Shown here: piece by piece, positions 25,870 to 36,206 of the stretch
How positions within the stretch are numbered: position 1 is the first letter of the stretch
How the letters are laid out: each line of letters opens with the position of its first letter
Source of the DNA: Chlorophyllum brunneum
Lineage: Eukaryota > Basidiomycota > Agaricomycetes > Agaricales > Agaricaceae
Direction: 5' to 3'
Assembly (NCBI GenBank): GCA_963576785.1
Contig: OY756141.1
Coordinates: 1,922,001 to 1,986,000, forward strand
DNA: 64,000 nt
Made by a program: the position numbers and the translations under genes
The notes under the pieces: generated by a model
What the model saw: only the letters and a program-made list of their open reading frames with translations
Database searches by the model: none
Told to the model about the DNA's origin: nothing

Positions 25870-26188
25870 TAGAATACGAGTCGTACGCGGGTAGGCACAA
25901 ATTCACGCACCATAATCCGTCGAAGGGCCCGGTTCTCTGTCCGCCATTGTGACGGACGATTCACCAAGCCAAATATGTGTCCCACAACGGGGTGGTTACT
26001 GGTTATATGGCTGATGACGAGGGAATATTGCCTCAACGCTATGGCGTGGACAATGCGAGGTGACCAGGCGCGTCTCACCAGAAGTCTGGCACATGACGCA
26101 GGTCACACGTGACACTTGTGACCCTTCAAGCTTCAAGCCCGAGCTTCAGTTCATAGCGTCGCAGACCATAAGTGTTTTTGACCCGACT
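25870..26188. other. Spacer between M13 peptidase start and MFS transporter end
   Basis: This 319 bp must hold the M13 gene promoter and the transporter 3' UTR. I see no coding signal; a short minus-strand ORF reaches into it without family features. Confidence 0.5.
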
Positions 26189-28356
26189 CTAACCATTACA
26201 AGCATGTAGTACTACACGCCTCGAGAGAAGACACCCTACGTAGGAAACCCCAATTAAGACCAACACCCAGGAGTGTCCACCAAGGAACGCATATTGATGC
26301 GACAGAACATAAAGGCAGCTACAGTATTGATTAGCAGTACGACCCTATCCAGAAGTAGACCATCGCATACCTTGCGAAGGCTGGGCTGATCGATCGGGAC
26401 AGACATATTGCAAATTGAACCACTCCATACGTTGCACCTAGGGCAGCCGGACTTGGGGCGAACGCTTTCACTAATAGTATATTAATTCTGTTGCAACATC
26501 AGATCTTATCAGCAACTTTCTAACGCGAATGGCCCACGAGAATCCTATGAAAGCCGCTCTAGTAACTGCCAACAGGACAGCTATACCGATCCAGAGCTTG
26601 ATCATTGTCAATTGTCCCGGCTTCGCCGCACCGGGCTCCAATCCCGCTCTCGCAACCATGTTCAGAAGAGGTAAGGCGAGAAATGGGATAGTCCAAAGTT
26701 TCATGCTAAAATGATAAAGCCGAGCATGATTGAACTGAGCAAGGATTCTCGGCATTACAATCACAGAAAGTAAAGCCGCCATCACGCCAGAAATGGCCAG
26801 TGCGGCACCAATTTCTTGCGGCTGCTAATATTTTAATACTTAGTATCGACAGGCCATCCGAAATAAGACGTACCAAGAATCCTAGACCACCTTGCTCGAT
26901 AGGGGAGTAACAGAAGAGGACAAATATGACCTCAAAGGCCGTCGAAATGAAACTGAGCATGTACGCCGATGTGCATATGGCTCGAATTATCGGTATAGTC
27001 AAGAGCTGTTTGAGGTTACACCTCTCTTCGGATATCGAGTTTCGATTTGCAACCCCCTGAATGTTCGTGGTCCCATATCCTTGAACCAAGGAGGCCTGTC
27101 TCCTGTCACAATCGCTTTGGTCCTTCCTCGAGGTCTGCAGAAGGAACAACCAACGATGAAATCAACATCTGTCAACGGTATATGGAGAGGATTGGAAGCA
27201 CTTCTCCCAAGAAGAAATAACATGAGATGAAACCAAGGGTGCTGAGACATGCGGTGACACCACACGGTAAGAAGTAGGGATACTTCTTGAGGAGTGCATA
27301 ATTTAAGAAGCGAGGGAATTTGTCTGTCGGGTTGGACAAACTACCTCCTACCACGGGGCTAGATATGAAGTTAGAATCGCAATCAAGCGGCGTAAGAAGC
27401 TGAGAAGGCTTAGATATAGAATGGAAGATACATGACAGAAGATGTCCATCATGACACTGAGGCAGGACCTTGGGAGACAACTCACCCGATGATAGCCCCG
27501 ACCGGCCAGAAAATTCCAAAGAGTGAATAAATGAAGGCCTCGTTATTCTTGTCGGTGATTTCGCACAGCACTGATGGTATGACTGCAACATTTCCCGAAA
27601 ATAGACCCGCTGACGCAAAGAAGTCAAGAAGTTGAATTTAACGTGTTAAACTTAGCGGAGCCGTAACTTTCGGCCAAGGTGGTTCAGGATTTCGCCCCGG
27701 TATCACAGGCGTCGTCTAGTTATGGCCAAACGCAAGGGAAAATTAGAACTCGACACTTACCGAGACTTCTCGAGACTAAGATGCTATGGAAATCTTGGGA
27801 TAGCCCAAAGATCAAACTTGACATTGCCAAGCCGGCAGCTCCCGCTAAGATTACAGGACGTCGGCCGGCGGTATCTGGTGCCAAATCAGTTATAGCACGA
27901 CGCCGCGTTTCGAGACCGACACCGTCACACCAGACAAGACACCCCATGGATACATTGCGACCAGCTGAGCAATGGCAAAAACGCTTTCCTGGTAAAACAT
28001 CGTTATTAGGAAGACTTAAACAAAGATCATTGACCAAACAAGAAACGCACTATCACGCCACTGTAGTAGCCAATCTCCTTAGGATCACGCGTGACTCCCA
28101 AGTTCCATACCAACTCATTGATATAGGGAAAGATCTGAGTGAAGTTGAGAGGATCCAGAATACGCAAGAGGCACAGGACAGCGAGCTCCTTCTTCGGCAA
28201 GGCCGTCACACTTCCTTGTGAGAGAAACGCCCGAGCTTCAGGATCCGAGCCCCTGATAAAGAGTGGTCGGTTGCCTGGCTCTCCGGGTCCGTCACTGGTG
28301 GGGTACAATGCAGCATTGGAACCATCCACCTGTTTTCGGCCAGCGGGGTACCACAT
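26189..28356 (-). CDS. Major facilitator transporter, DHA1/ZIF-like (paralogue 1)
   Basis: Proton-driven export family; fungal relatives group with plant zinc-induced-facilitator-like transporters. Start 28356 precedes a cytosolic tail and the conserved opening LPKKELAVLCLLRILDP with FTQIFPYINELV (about 28210-28090). The MFS loop motif appears as LSDVIGRRPVILAGAAG (about 27855). Later blocks are KKYPYFLPCGVTA, IPIIRAICTSAYMLSF, FVLFCYSPIEQGGLGF and the last helices (SWVLVLIGVSYVG) to the TAG at 26189-26191. About nine short exons are needed and I did not fix every junction, especially between 27000 and 27200, so a damaged exon cannot be excluded. It is paralogous to the gene at 33840-35896, in the opposite orientation. 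Confidence 0.78.
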
Positions 28357-28948
28357 GAAGGGTACAGTCTTGGTACGTTGGAACGCACCGTGCTCAGATA
28401 TTTATGCGCTTCGTATGCTGTGAAAACACAAATACACCCCAGGGACAAGAGCCTCGCACGAACGGCCATCTGACACATTGAAGCAGGTCGCCAGCGGGGA
28501 ATTCAAATCAGCGATTTACGTTCAAATACAACAGGAGTTTGCGTAAGGTTGGAGCAAGGAAAGAGAGGAAGATCCGCCTGCGAAGCCGGACACGAGGCCG
28601 CGATGTGCGAATTCAAAGATTACTGGGGCGCAAGTTGAATACAGGCCAAATCTCCTAGCGACCGTCTCCCTGAGTGGCCGCCACTACGGGAGTTTCGGTG
28701 CCTTTCCTTGGGAAGGGGACGCTTCTGGCCGATGTCTAGGTTTACTTTATTGAGGGTACTGCCTATAAACCCATGATATCGAGTCTAGCTACTTGAAAGT
28801 GAATACCTTAGGAGATGATTAGCTTCACAGCGATCGCAGTAGATGTAAATGCTTGGCAGACACACTGGGAGTTCAACTTGAGATCTTGCAAGCTTGATGG
28901 AAGCATAACAAAAGCCAATTGCCACGGTAGGGTTCCCGCTTGTTAGAG
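28357..28948. other. Intergenic, MFS promoter and AlkB-fusion 3' region
   Basis: Nothing coding is visible in these 592 bp. The stretch serves as the upstream region of the minus-strand MFS gene and the 3' flank of the AlkB-type gene. No repeat or RNA gene was recognised. Confidence 0.5.
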
Positions 28949-30622
28949 TTAGGAAGATTTCGAGGAATTTAAGTCTCCCACACAAGGTCCGCGACCCTCC
29001 TTCTTGAGGTCCATAATTCTCCAAAACTTGCACCCCTTACTATCGTTCTGAGCACCCGCATAGCAAGACCACCAATACCTATCAGTCTCTCCGTCCGTTC
29101 TATTCTTCATATCGGGCCTCAGAATTGTCGGAACGCCACAGTCACACCTCGGTATACTCTGTGGTCGGAAATCAGGCCTATAAAATCGAAAGGTAATGTT
29201 GATTCTACAATTGGAGGGAGGGTATGTGATGGCAGGTCCAGAAATAGACGTTCCCAGTGAGGTTGGCACGGAGGCCTCGGGGCTTATGGCAGTGTCAGAA
29301 GTTGTTGTAGGGCGGAATATGTCTATTGCAGATTGCGGGGGGATGGCGTGTTTAAATTTTTCTTGACATGAGGCATGCATGATAGTTAACTATATTCAGA
29401 CGTGACAACGTGAAGGGGAAATCACGCGTCAGCGTGGAGAGTAGAGATCTTTGAGTAATATGAGAAAGCTGACGCACAGAATTATGTGGTAGAGAGATAT
29501 TAAACGTCCTCGCTTGTCGAGATTCTGTTTCATCCGTAGGTATGACCTCGCGCAGTCTAAACACCCTTGTGGTACCTGGAACGAAGAGACTAGATGTTAA
29601 CAAGAGTTTTGGGAATGCAGTAATGGAATATCATACCCAGACTTAGTGATGCGATGGTGGGATAAGGACCCAGATAGGTGAGTTGGTCGGAATGAAAGCC
29701 AACACTCTCCTTTGCTCCTTCATAGCAATTCGACGCTGCGACATTTGCTCTCCACACCGGATTAATGTCATTTACCTGAGTTCCGCCGTACTCGAGTGGA
29801 TAGCGTTTCCGCTTCTTCAGTTCCTCATTTACGATTCTCTCTATGATTTTGCATGCTTGTTCCATTTCCGGCGGAAATTCCTTAGGGGGATCCGTCATTC
29901 GTCCATTATACCTGAATGAAACGCACGTTAGATGAGAAGCTACCATAGACTGGTTGACAAGCGTACCAGAACCGTGCGGCTTCTTGCCATTCAGCAGAGT
30001 CTGTTTCGTTCCCCGAACTATCTTCTGCGAACCTCGCATAGAAGGACGTTCTATGGGGACTTTCTACAACTTTATCGAACAGCCACCATTTGTTACGCTG
30101 CCATTGCTTAGAGGCTTCTACCATTGTATAGAAGAGCTGACAAGAGAGGCCGGAAGGAAGCACGGACAGATGAAGCGTACAAGGTGTGTGTTTGGCGACC
30201 ATAGAAGGGTCCGAAAGCGCGAGGGGCAGTAGCCTTTTAACTTTCCGTTTAGATTTATCTTCAGCGGGTGGTTGGCGCAAGACGGTCATTAGGTCTACGG
30301 ATGATTTGGAAGGAGGTTTGGATGGAGCTTGCGCTCTAGATCTTGGTTTGATACCAGTGCTTGGAGACGCCCCTTCTGTTTGGGTGAGGTCCACCTGTTC
30401 GTTCGTCGATACTTTCGCGCTCTTGAGCCATCCGTCAAGGTTCGATCTCTTCCTCTTCTTTTGCGCTTCCTGAACACCGCTGTCCCGGCTGCCATTGAGG
30501 ACCTCGGCGGCGCGTTGGACATCACCTTCCGCGAGAACAAGTGTTTCTAGAACGGTTTCGCGGTCGAAGGCACGGTTGAGCAAGCTGAAGACGAGCGCAA
30601 TCAGTGTGTCCGTGTCATCCAT
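28949..30622 (-). CDS. CUE - AlkB dioxygenase - GRF zinc finger fusion protein
   Basis: Putative nucleic-acid demethylase of the ALKBH2/3 type with accessory domains at both ends. Residues 1-45 (from MDDTDTLIAL to EVLNG) look like a CUE ubiquitin-binding helix bundle. A charged linker with basic, NLS-like runs (KKRKRSN, KSKRKVKR) follows. The dioxygenase core has YNGRMTDPP, NCYEGAKESVGFHSD (HxD iron ligands), the distal His in KFKHAIPP, and RINITFRFYRP with the 2OG-binding Arg pair. The C-terminus is a GRF zinc finger: PRCDCGVPTILR, RYWWSCYAG and GCKFW (about 29140-29000). A 54-nt intron (donor GTACGC near 29967) is needed to join RFW to YNGRM. Divergent from the M24 gene, with 130 bp between. 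A nuclear DNA or RNA repair role is inferred. Confidence 0.85.
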
Positions 30623-30752
30623 GGTGTGTAGTCGGGCTGACGAGACGAATTGTGTAATATATTTGCGACTGCCATATACACCAATAAGCTCATGATATAC
30701 CCAAGCCGCTCCCACAGCACCACAAGCCACTGCCTCGCCCTTGAGTATCATC

Positions 30753-32511
30753 ATGGGAATCCCAGACCAAGCAAGTGCCAATGGGGCACGGCTACCTCAC
30801 CAGGATAGTAGCGAGACCACGACTCCAGGCAGGCTCTCAAACATCAATCGAAAGGTATGTCATCTCTTCTTTGGTTCTGTCGCGCCTCACTTTACATTTG
30901 CGATACAGAAACACCTAATTCCGCTGGTTCTGTTCTCCATCTTCCTCGTATACTTTGGACTTTGGCAGTCAGATCTCGCCACACAGGCTCTCGAATCCGA
31001 TGACCCACTTTCTCCGTCAACTCTAGCCATCACAGCCCCAGCTCCCAGGCATCCATGTGTGTCCATCGTCGCACCAATATCTGGATCCGAGTACACCTCT
31101 CGCCAGAATCGTCTTGCACGGATTCTGCACGATCTCGGCGCAGAAGCATACATAGCTGAACCAGGTGGCCAAACCCAATTCTTTACCAACTTCTCTTCTG
31201 CCAACTGGAAACTTTCGGAAAGGCCATTACTAGTTATCATCACTCCGCAGAAGGGTACTGGGGATGAAGTGACTGCGAGGGTTTCTCTGCTGACTCCAAA
31301 ATTCGAGGTTGCTCGAGCCAAACTATTGGTTCTTCCTTCAGCTCCGGAATACATCGAGTGGGCGGAAGAACAAGATCCGTACACCGTGGCTGTCGAAGCC
31401 CTTCATCTCAACTCAACTCAAAGCTTACCGGCTTCGGGGAGGAGACTATTGATCGACAATAGCGCCCGGCATTTTCATTATGACGGTTTCCAGCGCGCCC
31501 TCACTGGCTCTGCCTTTACTGTAGCCTCCGCACCGAAAGAGGTCAACCAATTGAGGGAGAGAAAGTCTGGTGCAGAGATTCAGATCATGAAATGTGTCAA
31601 CGAGGCGCGTTGTCTGTTAACACTTCAAGTTCCAGGCTTACCTGTTGTTCTAGGCAACTCTCGTCGGTATTCGCCATGTGCACAGGCAGATGTACCTAGG
31701 GATGCGTGAATCTGAAGCTCGGAATATGATGTCTGCTACCCTTGCTCAAGGTGGCCTCTCCGATGGTGGATGCTTGACACTCTTCGGAGGTCCGTGTGCT
31801 TCTCATACATCATTCATGATTAAAACTTGACACTTACTCTAGAAAATGCGGCCCTTCCCCACGGAAGCGGTACAAACAGAGCACTCAGAGTACAAGATTT
31901 TGCACTCTTCGACTGCACTGCAAATCTTCATGGCTATTGGAGTGATGTTACGAGGGTACGCTTACACCACGAGCATCTACGAAGTTTATTCATAAATTCA
32001 CTTTCCCAGACTGTTGCTCTGCCTTCATCCAAAATCCCATTCGACCACTCTGTCAAGTGGTGGAGGGTACACTTGGCACAACAAGGTGCGATTTCTGTCG
32101 CCAAGAATGGCACCATTGCACGAACCGTCGATGGCGCTGCTCGTTTGGTAATGCGTCTTGGAGGAGTTGAGCAATACTTCACTCATCGATTGGGACATGG
32201 CAAGTGCCTCGCCCCCTGTTCGCCATGGACTTCTGGTTATTGTGACTCCAGGCATAGGGCTGGAAGTGCACGAAGCCCCTTATCTCAACGGCGGGAGCAT
32301 GGATACCATTCAGACTGGACACACTTTCTCCAATGAACCTGGGATTTACATCGAAGGAGTGGTATGTGACTCGGTCGGCATTTGATCTATTGATAACGTT
32401 GGACAGGTTGGAATTCGCCTCGAAGACTGCTTCTTCATCAATGACAAAGGGGAAGCGGAATACCTAACGGCAGGCTCTGGAGGACCTAGCCAATCTCCTC
32501 ATGAGCCTTGA
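30753..32511 (+). CDS. M24B metallopeptidase (Xaa-Pro aminopeptidase family), membrane-anchored
   Basis: Pita-bread metallopeptidase family. A short N-terminus is followed by one transmembrane segment (LIPLVLFSIFLVYFGLW), then a creatinase-like N-domain and the catalytic domain. Metal-ligand motifs are DCTANLHGYWSDVTR (about 31910), HRLGHG joined to IGLEVHEAPY (about 32190-32280), NEPGIYIEG and GIRLEDCF. The start is the ATG at 30753; an in-frame TTG lies just upstream at 30741. Two introns have GC rather than GT donors, 31605-31653 and 32200-32251, and both are required to keep conserved motifs in frame. The second has the textbook GCAAGT donor. It reads as intact, about 480 residues. The substrate is unknown. 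Confidence 0.87.
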
Positions 32512-32893
32512 TAACACAATGACCCAACAGGGATGATTGACATTTACGACGATATACATCCTAAGTGACTACATACCAGGACTCATCAATCAGATACCAT
32601 TTATAACGTTAGGTTCCAAAGGTCAATCGAAGAAGGGAACGAGACAACAGGACAACAAAAACCTGAAGAAGAAAATTGGTATATGGTAAGCGATTACTTG
32701 AGGCAGTGAGATACTACAAAGAGGAGACGGATCTGTATAAAAAATACAAAACGGGGAATATGTGTTATACGGGGGAAGCTATAAAATCCGTTATAGATAT
32801 AATGCGATACTTGCGGGGATGCTGGGCGTAAGATGTCTGAGGACGTTGGTGCGAATGTTGCGATGCCGGGTTGGTGTACACATAACGTACTAT
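32512..32893. other. Convergent 3' spacer
   Basis: These 382 bp lie between the M24 stop and the stop of the minus-strand orphan gene. They are A/T-rich in the first half. No coding potential or RNA gene was recognised, and the stretch probably holds both 3' UTRs. Confidence 0.5.
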
Positions 32894-33697
32894 TCAGTGG
32901 AGATCAAGCAACTCGTCTGGAGTAGGAGTTGGAAGGGGTATAGCAGCAGGAGAGAGGGGGACGACAGGGGTAGGAGATCGAGCGGCTACGTGTCTGAGGA
33001 AAGGGTTACGGGTGTGCATACGCGAGATGGGGGACGCTGGATGATTCCAAGTCAAGGGGATCAGCGAAAGAACCACTTTAGGCGTTACCTGTAACTCACA
33101 GAGTACACCCGAGGAAAACCAGCGAAACGGTACCCCGTCTCCGTCCGCGGAGAGGTCGGTGTCAGGATTCCCTTCATTGTCAGGAGTTGCAGGTACCGGT
33201 GCTGGAGAAAACCCATTACGGCTGGGTTGGGCAGAACGAGATGAATCAAAGTCGTCGGCGTCGTTCTTCAGGGGAAGGCCCTCGATGCGGGCTCTCGGTT
33301 TGAGATTGAAAGTGGGGCGTTCATAATGCCATGCTGGGACTGTGTTTCCGCCCCTGCGACGGGGGGAATTTGGAGGAAAGATGGACATGGAGGGCCGGAG
33401 GATGGAGAGGAACTCCTCCAGTGCCTCGGAGGGAAGGCCGGAGCTGAGGCAGGGATGTGAGTGCGGGACAACGGATGGCAACCAAGGCCGGACTCACCGG
33501 GGAGAGGCACGGGGGGAACTGTCGGCGGACAGCCTGGAATCGTCGATGTCGGGCGAGCGGTCGACGATGGAGTCAGCCGGGGGAGAGAGGAGTCGGACGG
33601 GGTTTGGCCGGGCGAAGAGGGAATGGTGAGGTGCGGCGGCGGCGATGCGGACCGGACGAGGCGCAACAAGGACGGGATTTTCGTGAATGAAGGACAT
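32894..33697 (-). CDS. Conserved-looking orphan, Pro/Ser-rich and mostly disordered
   Basis: I do not recognise a family. Three exons join in phase: MSFIHENPVLVAPRPVRIAA onwards, then SGLPSEALEEFLSILRPSMS through VPFRWFSSGVL, then SPISRMHTRNPFLRHVAAR to DELLDLH. The introns have good GTGAGT donors near 33497 and 33103. The protein is about 230 residues, rich in Pro, Ser, Ala and Arg, with no membrane segment. EALEEFLSIL could form an amphipathic helix, and VPFRWFSSGVL looks like a short linear motif inside disorder. Start 33697 is the first ATG; the upstream GTG is not used. It is divergent from the MFS gene, with 142 bp between starts. Function is unknown; a regulatory or adaptor role would be a guess. 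Confidence 0.6.
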
Positions 33698-33839
33698 GGG
33701 ATCGTGGGCAGCGAAGAGAGACGCTGCCACTCAGCGCGCACACAACTCTACCCTATTTGTTCTTGTTGTCTCCTGACAAACATTAGTCCTGGGCCGAATG
33801 TGGGCGGTATGATGTCATCGTAGGTTGCTCACAGACGCC

Positions 33840-35896
33840 ATGCAAGCCGCAGACATCGTCGAAGAGACTACTCTTCTTCTGCCCACAGTTGACGCTCACG
33901 ATGATTTACCCAGGAAACCCACACCCCTTCCCAAGGATCAGCTCGCCGTCTTGTGCGCTATCCGACTCATGGATCCCTTGACTTTCACTCAGGTCAGCCT
34001 TGTCCATTCCTGTTGATCCGCAGAATAGTCACGCCACCGTCAGATATTTCCGTACATCAATCAGTTCCTCACCTCGCTCAACCTCGTTCCCAACGAATCG
34101 CAGATAGGCTTTTACAGTGGTCTCGTCGTACGTTTGACTCAGGACTAAGATACCCCTTTCTCAAATCAGTCCAGGAATCAAGCTTTGCGCTCTTCCAGCT
34201 GCTCTTCATATACCAATGGGCTCGAATATCCGGTTCGCTTTCGTGACCGTTGTTCTCTCCCATTTCTTCCTCTAATCCTCGGTTCTAGATATAGTCGGTC
34301 GCCGTCCGGTAATCGTCATTGGCACCACTGGCCTTGCAATATCAACCATTCTCTTCGGTCTGACTTCAACTCTACCGCAAATCCTTATTGCGCGCTGCCT
34401 AGGTGTGCTATATCAACATGATCCCCGTCCTTATTTTGATTTCACCGTAGCGGGTACTTTTTCGGGTACCGCCGCCGTACTTCACTCGGTTCTTGGTGAA
34501 CTCACGGATGAAAGCAACCAAGCACTTGCTTTCCCGTTCTACGGTTTGTTCTGGCCACTTGGAAGCATTATAGGGTAACAAGTCGTTATCCTGCTGTGCA
34601 AACTCCGAGCTAAATGTTTTCGAGACCCCTCATTGGTGGAATACTGGCCAACCCAGTAGAGCGGTACCCACACATATTCGGACCCTTCGCCTTCCTCAAA
34701 CGATACCCATACTTTTTGCCTTGCTTCTTCTCAGGCCTTGTGGCCTTCTTCACAGCACTGTCCGCATATGTTCTTCTGCGCGAGGTAGGAGCTTCTTGTC
34801 ACTGTCAATTAGAGGTGCCAACAGTATCGAAAAGACCCTCCCACGCCATACAGAGCGGATTCATGAACAGGACAGTAAATATGGATTAGACACGGAAGAG
34901 GAGCCTCTGAAAACCCGACCAACTACGTATACGCCCATTACATCGAGGACCACACCAACCAGCGTTCCACACACATATCATGAACCACAGACTCGTACAG
35001 ATACCGTCGCATACAAAAGCCGGTTGCACCACAAAAATGTTACCTTACTCGCAGTCCGTGCACCCCACAATGCCATGCAAGACTTATCAATGCGCGACAT
35101 CTTTTCCATTCCCATCATCGGTGCCTTGTGTCTGTCTGGTTGTGCGCTTTGTTTCGTCGCTACAGCATTCGACGCAATCTTTGTCTTATTCTGTTACACA
35201 CCTATCGAGGCCGGCGGTCTATCTTTCGAGGTATGTTATTCTAGGCATCCTGCGTCGTCAAGCAGTAACTTACCTCTCAGACATCCCAAATTGGTTATGC
35301 GCTTGCCATAGCAGGTGCATCCTCGATCCTCATTCAGCTCACTATTTTCCCGAGTCTGCTCCGAAAGTTTTCGCATACAAACCTATACAATTTCTTCATG
35401 TTGTTGTGGCCCTTTACATTTGCGGCGCTGCCCATACTGCACCTCACGATTTCGTCCAATTCGGGGAACACTGACCCTCACAGGCTCGCACTTGTTTGGA
35501 TTGAAATTGTGATGCTCATGGCATTGTCTAGGTTCGGCTGCCTGGCGTATTCGTAAGTCAACTGTATACCATTGCACAGGTTTTGGCTCAATCAGGTGCC
35601 ATGTAGTGTGAGCCTCATTCTCTGCAAGGACCATGCCCCTGGTCCAACAGCGTTAGCAAAGACCAACGCCCTTGTCCTTCTCGGAATGTGTATTGCCAGG
35701 GCGGGTGCTCCTGCATTCGTTAGGTGATCACCTACTCGTGACAATATTATTCCGTTGGCTCATGAAGCTTTGCAGTTCGGTATTTGCGTGGTCTATTAAA
35801 CATCGTTTCATAGGGGGCTACTTCTGGGTCATTGTCATGGTTATTATATGTCTTCTAGGATGTTCATTGTCAAGGCGCATTGCGCACCCACCATAA
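33840..35896 (+). CDS. Major facilitator transporter, DHA1/ZIF-like (paralogue 2)
   Basis: It has the same family and architecture as the gene at 26189-28356. It opens with LPKDQLAVLCAIRLMDPLTF and, after an intron, IFPYINQFL. The MFS signature is DIVGRRPVIVIGTTGLAIS, formed across an intron at 34232. Then come GTFSGTAAVLHSVLGELTDE, WPLGSIIG, PLIGGILANPVERYPHIF and a long hydrophilic central loop (34830-35090) rich in Thr, Pro and charged residues. The second half has IPIIGALCLSG, IFVLFCYTPIEAGGLSFE, ALPILHLTIS and ARAGAPAF, ending SLSRRIAHPP at 35896. Twelve helices are plausible. Junctions follow GTNNGT/AG and keep frame. The paralogues share about half their residues in aligned blocks by eye. 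The substrate is unknown. Confidence 0.85.
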
Positions 35897-36206
35897 AGCC
35901 TGTTGTAATGTAGGGGTAGCAACATATGCTTCCTCCTCCCTTTATATACCCACACTTGAATAGACGGCAATAGCCTGCCTACATAGGATAATCGACTAAC
36001 GTACCAACACTCCGAATTCTCGCACAAGTCGAGTCTAAAATTGGATCGGTATACCTGAAGAGAAAAAACAGGGGGACACTACGGTGAAAGAAAAATCAGG
36101 GACCACTCCCCTCTATTCCACCTTCATCATAGGTAAGACAAAATGGCCTATACTGTTTCTACCGTGAGATACCAAAATAAGGCCCTTCCCAACTTCCATT
36201 AGAGGG
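35897..36206. other. Convergent 3' spacer
   Basis: These 310 bp lie between the stop codons of MFS paralogue 2 and the acyl-CoA synthetase. No coding signal is seen; the stretch probably carries the two 3' UTRs. Confidence 0.5.

Noticed and set aside
30741..30752. Earlier start for the M24 peptidase
   Set aside because: The upstream codon is TTG; the first ATG is at 30753.
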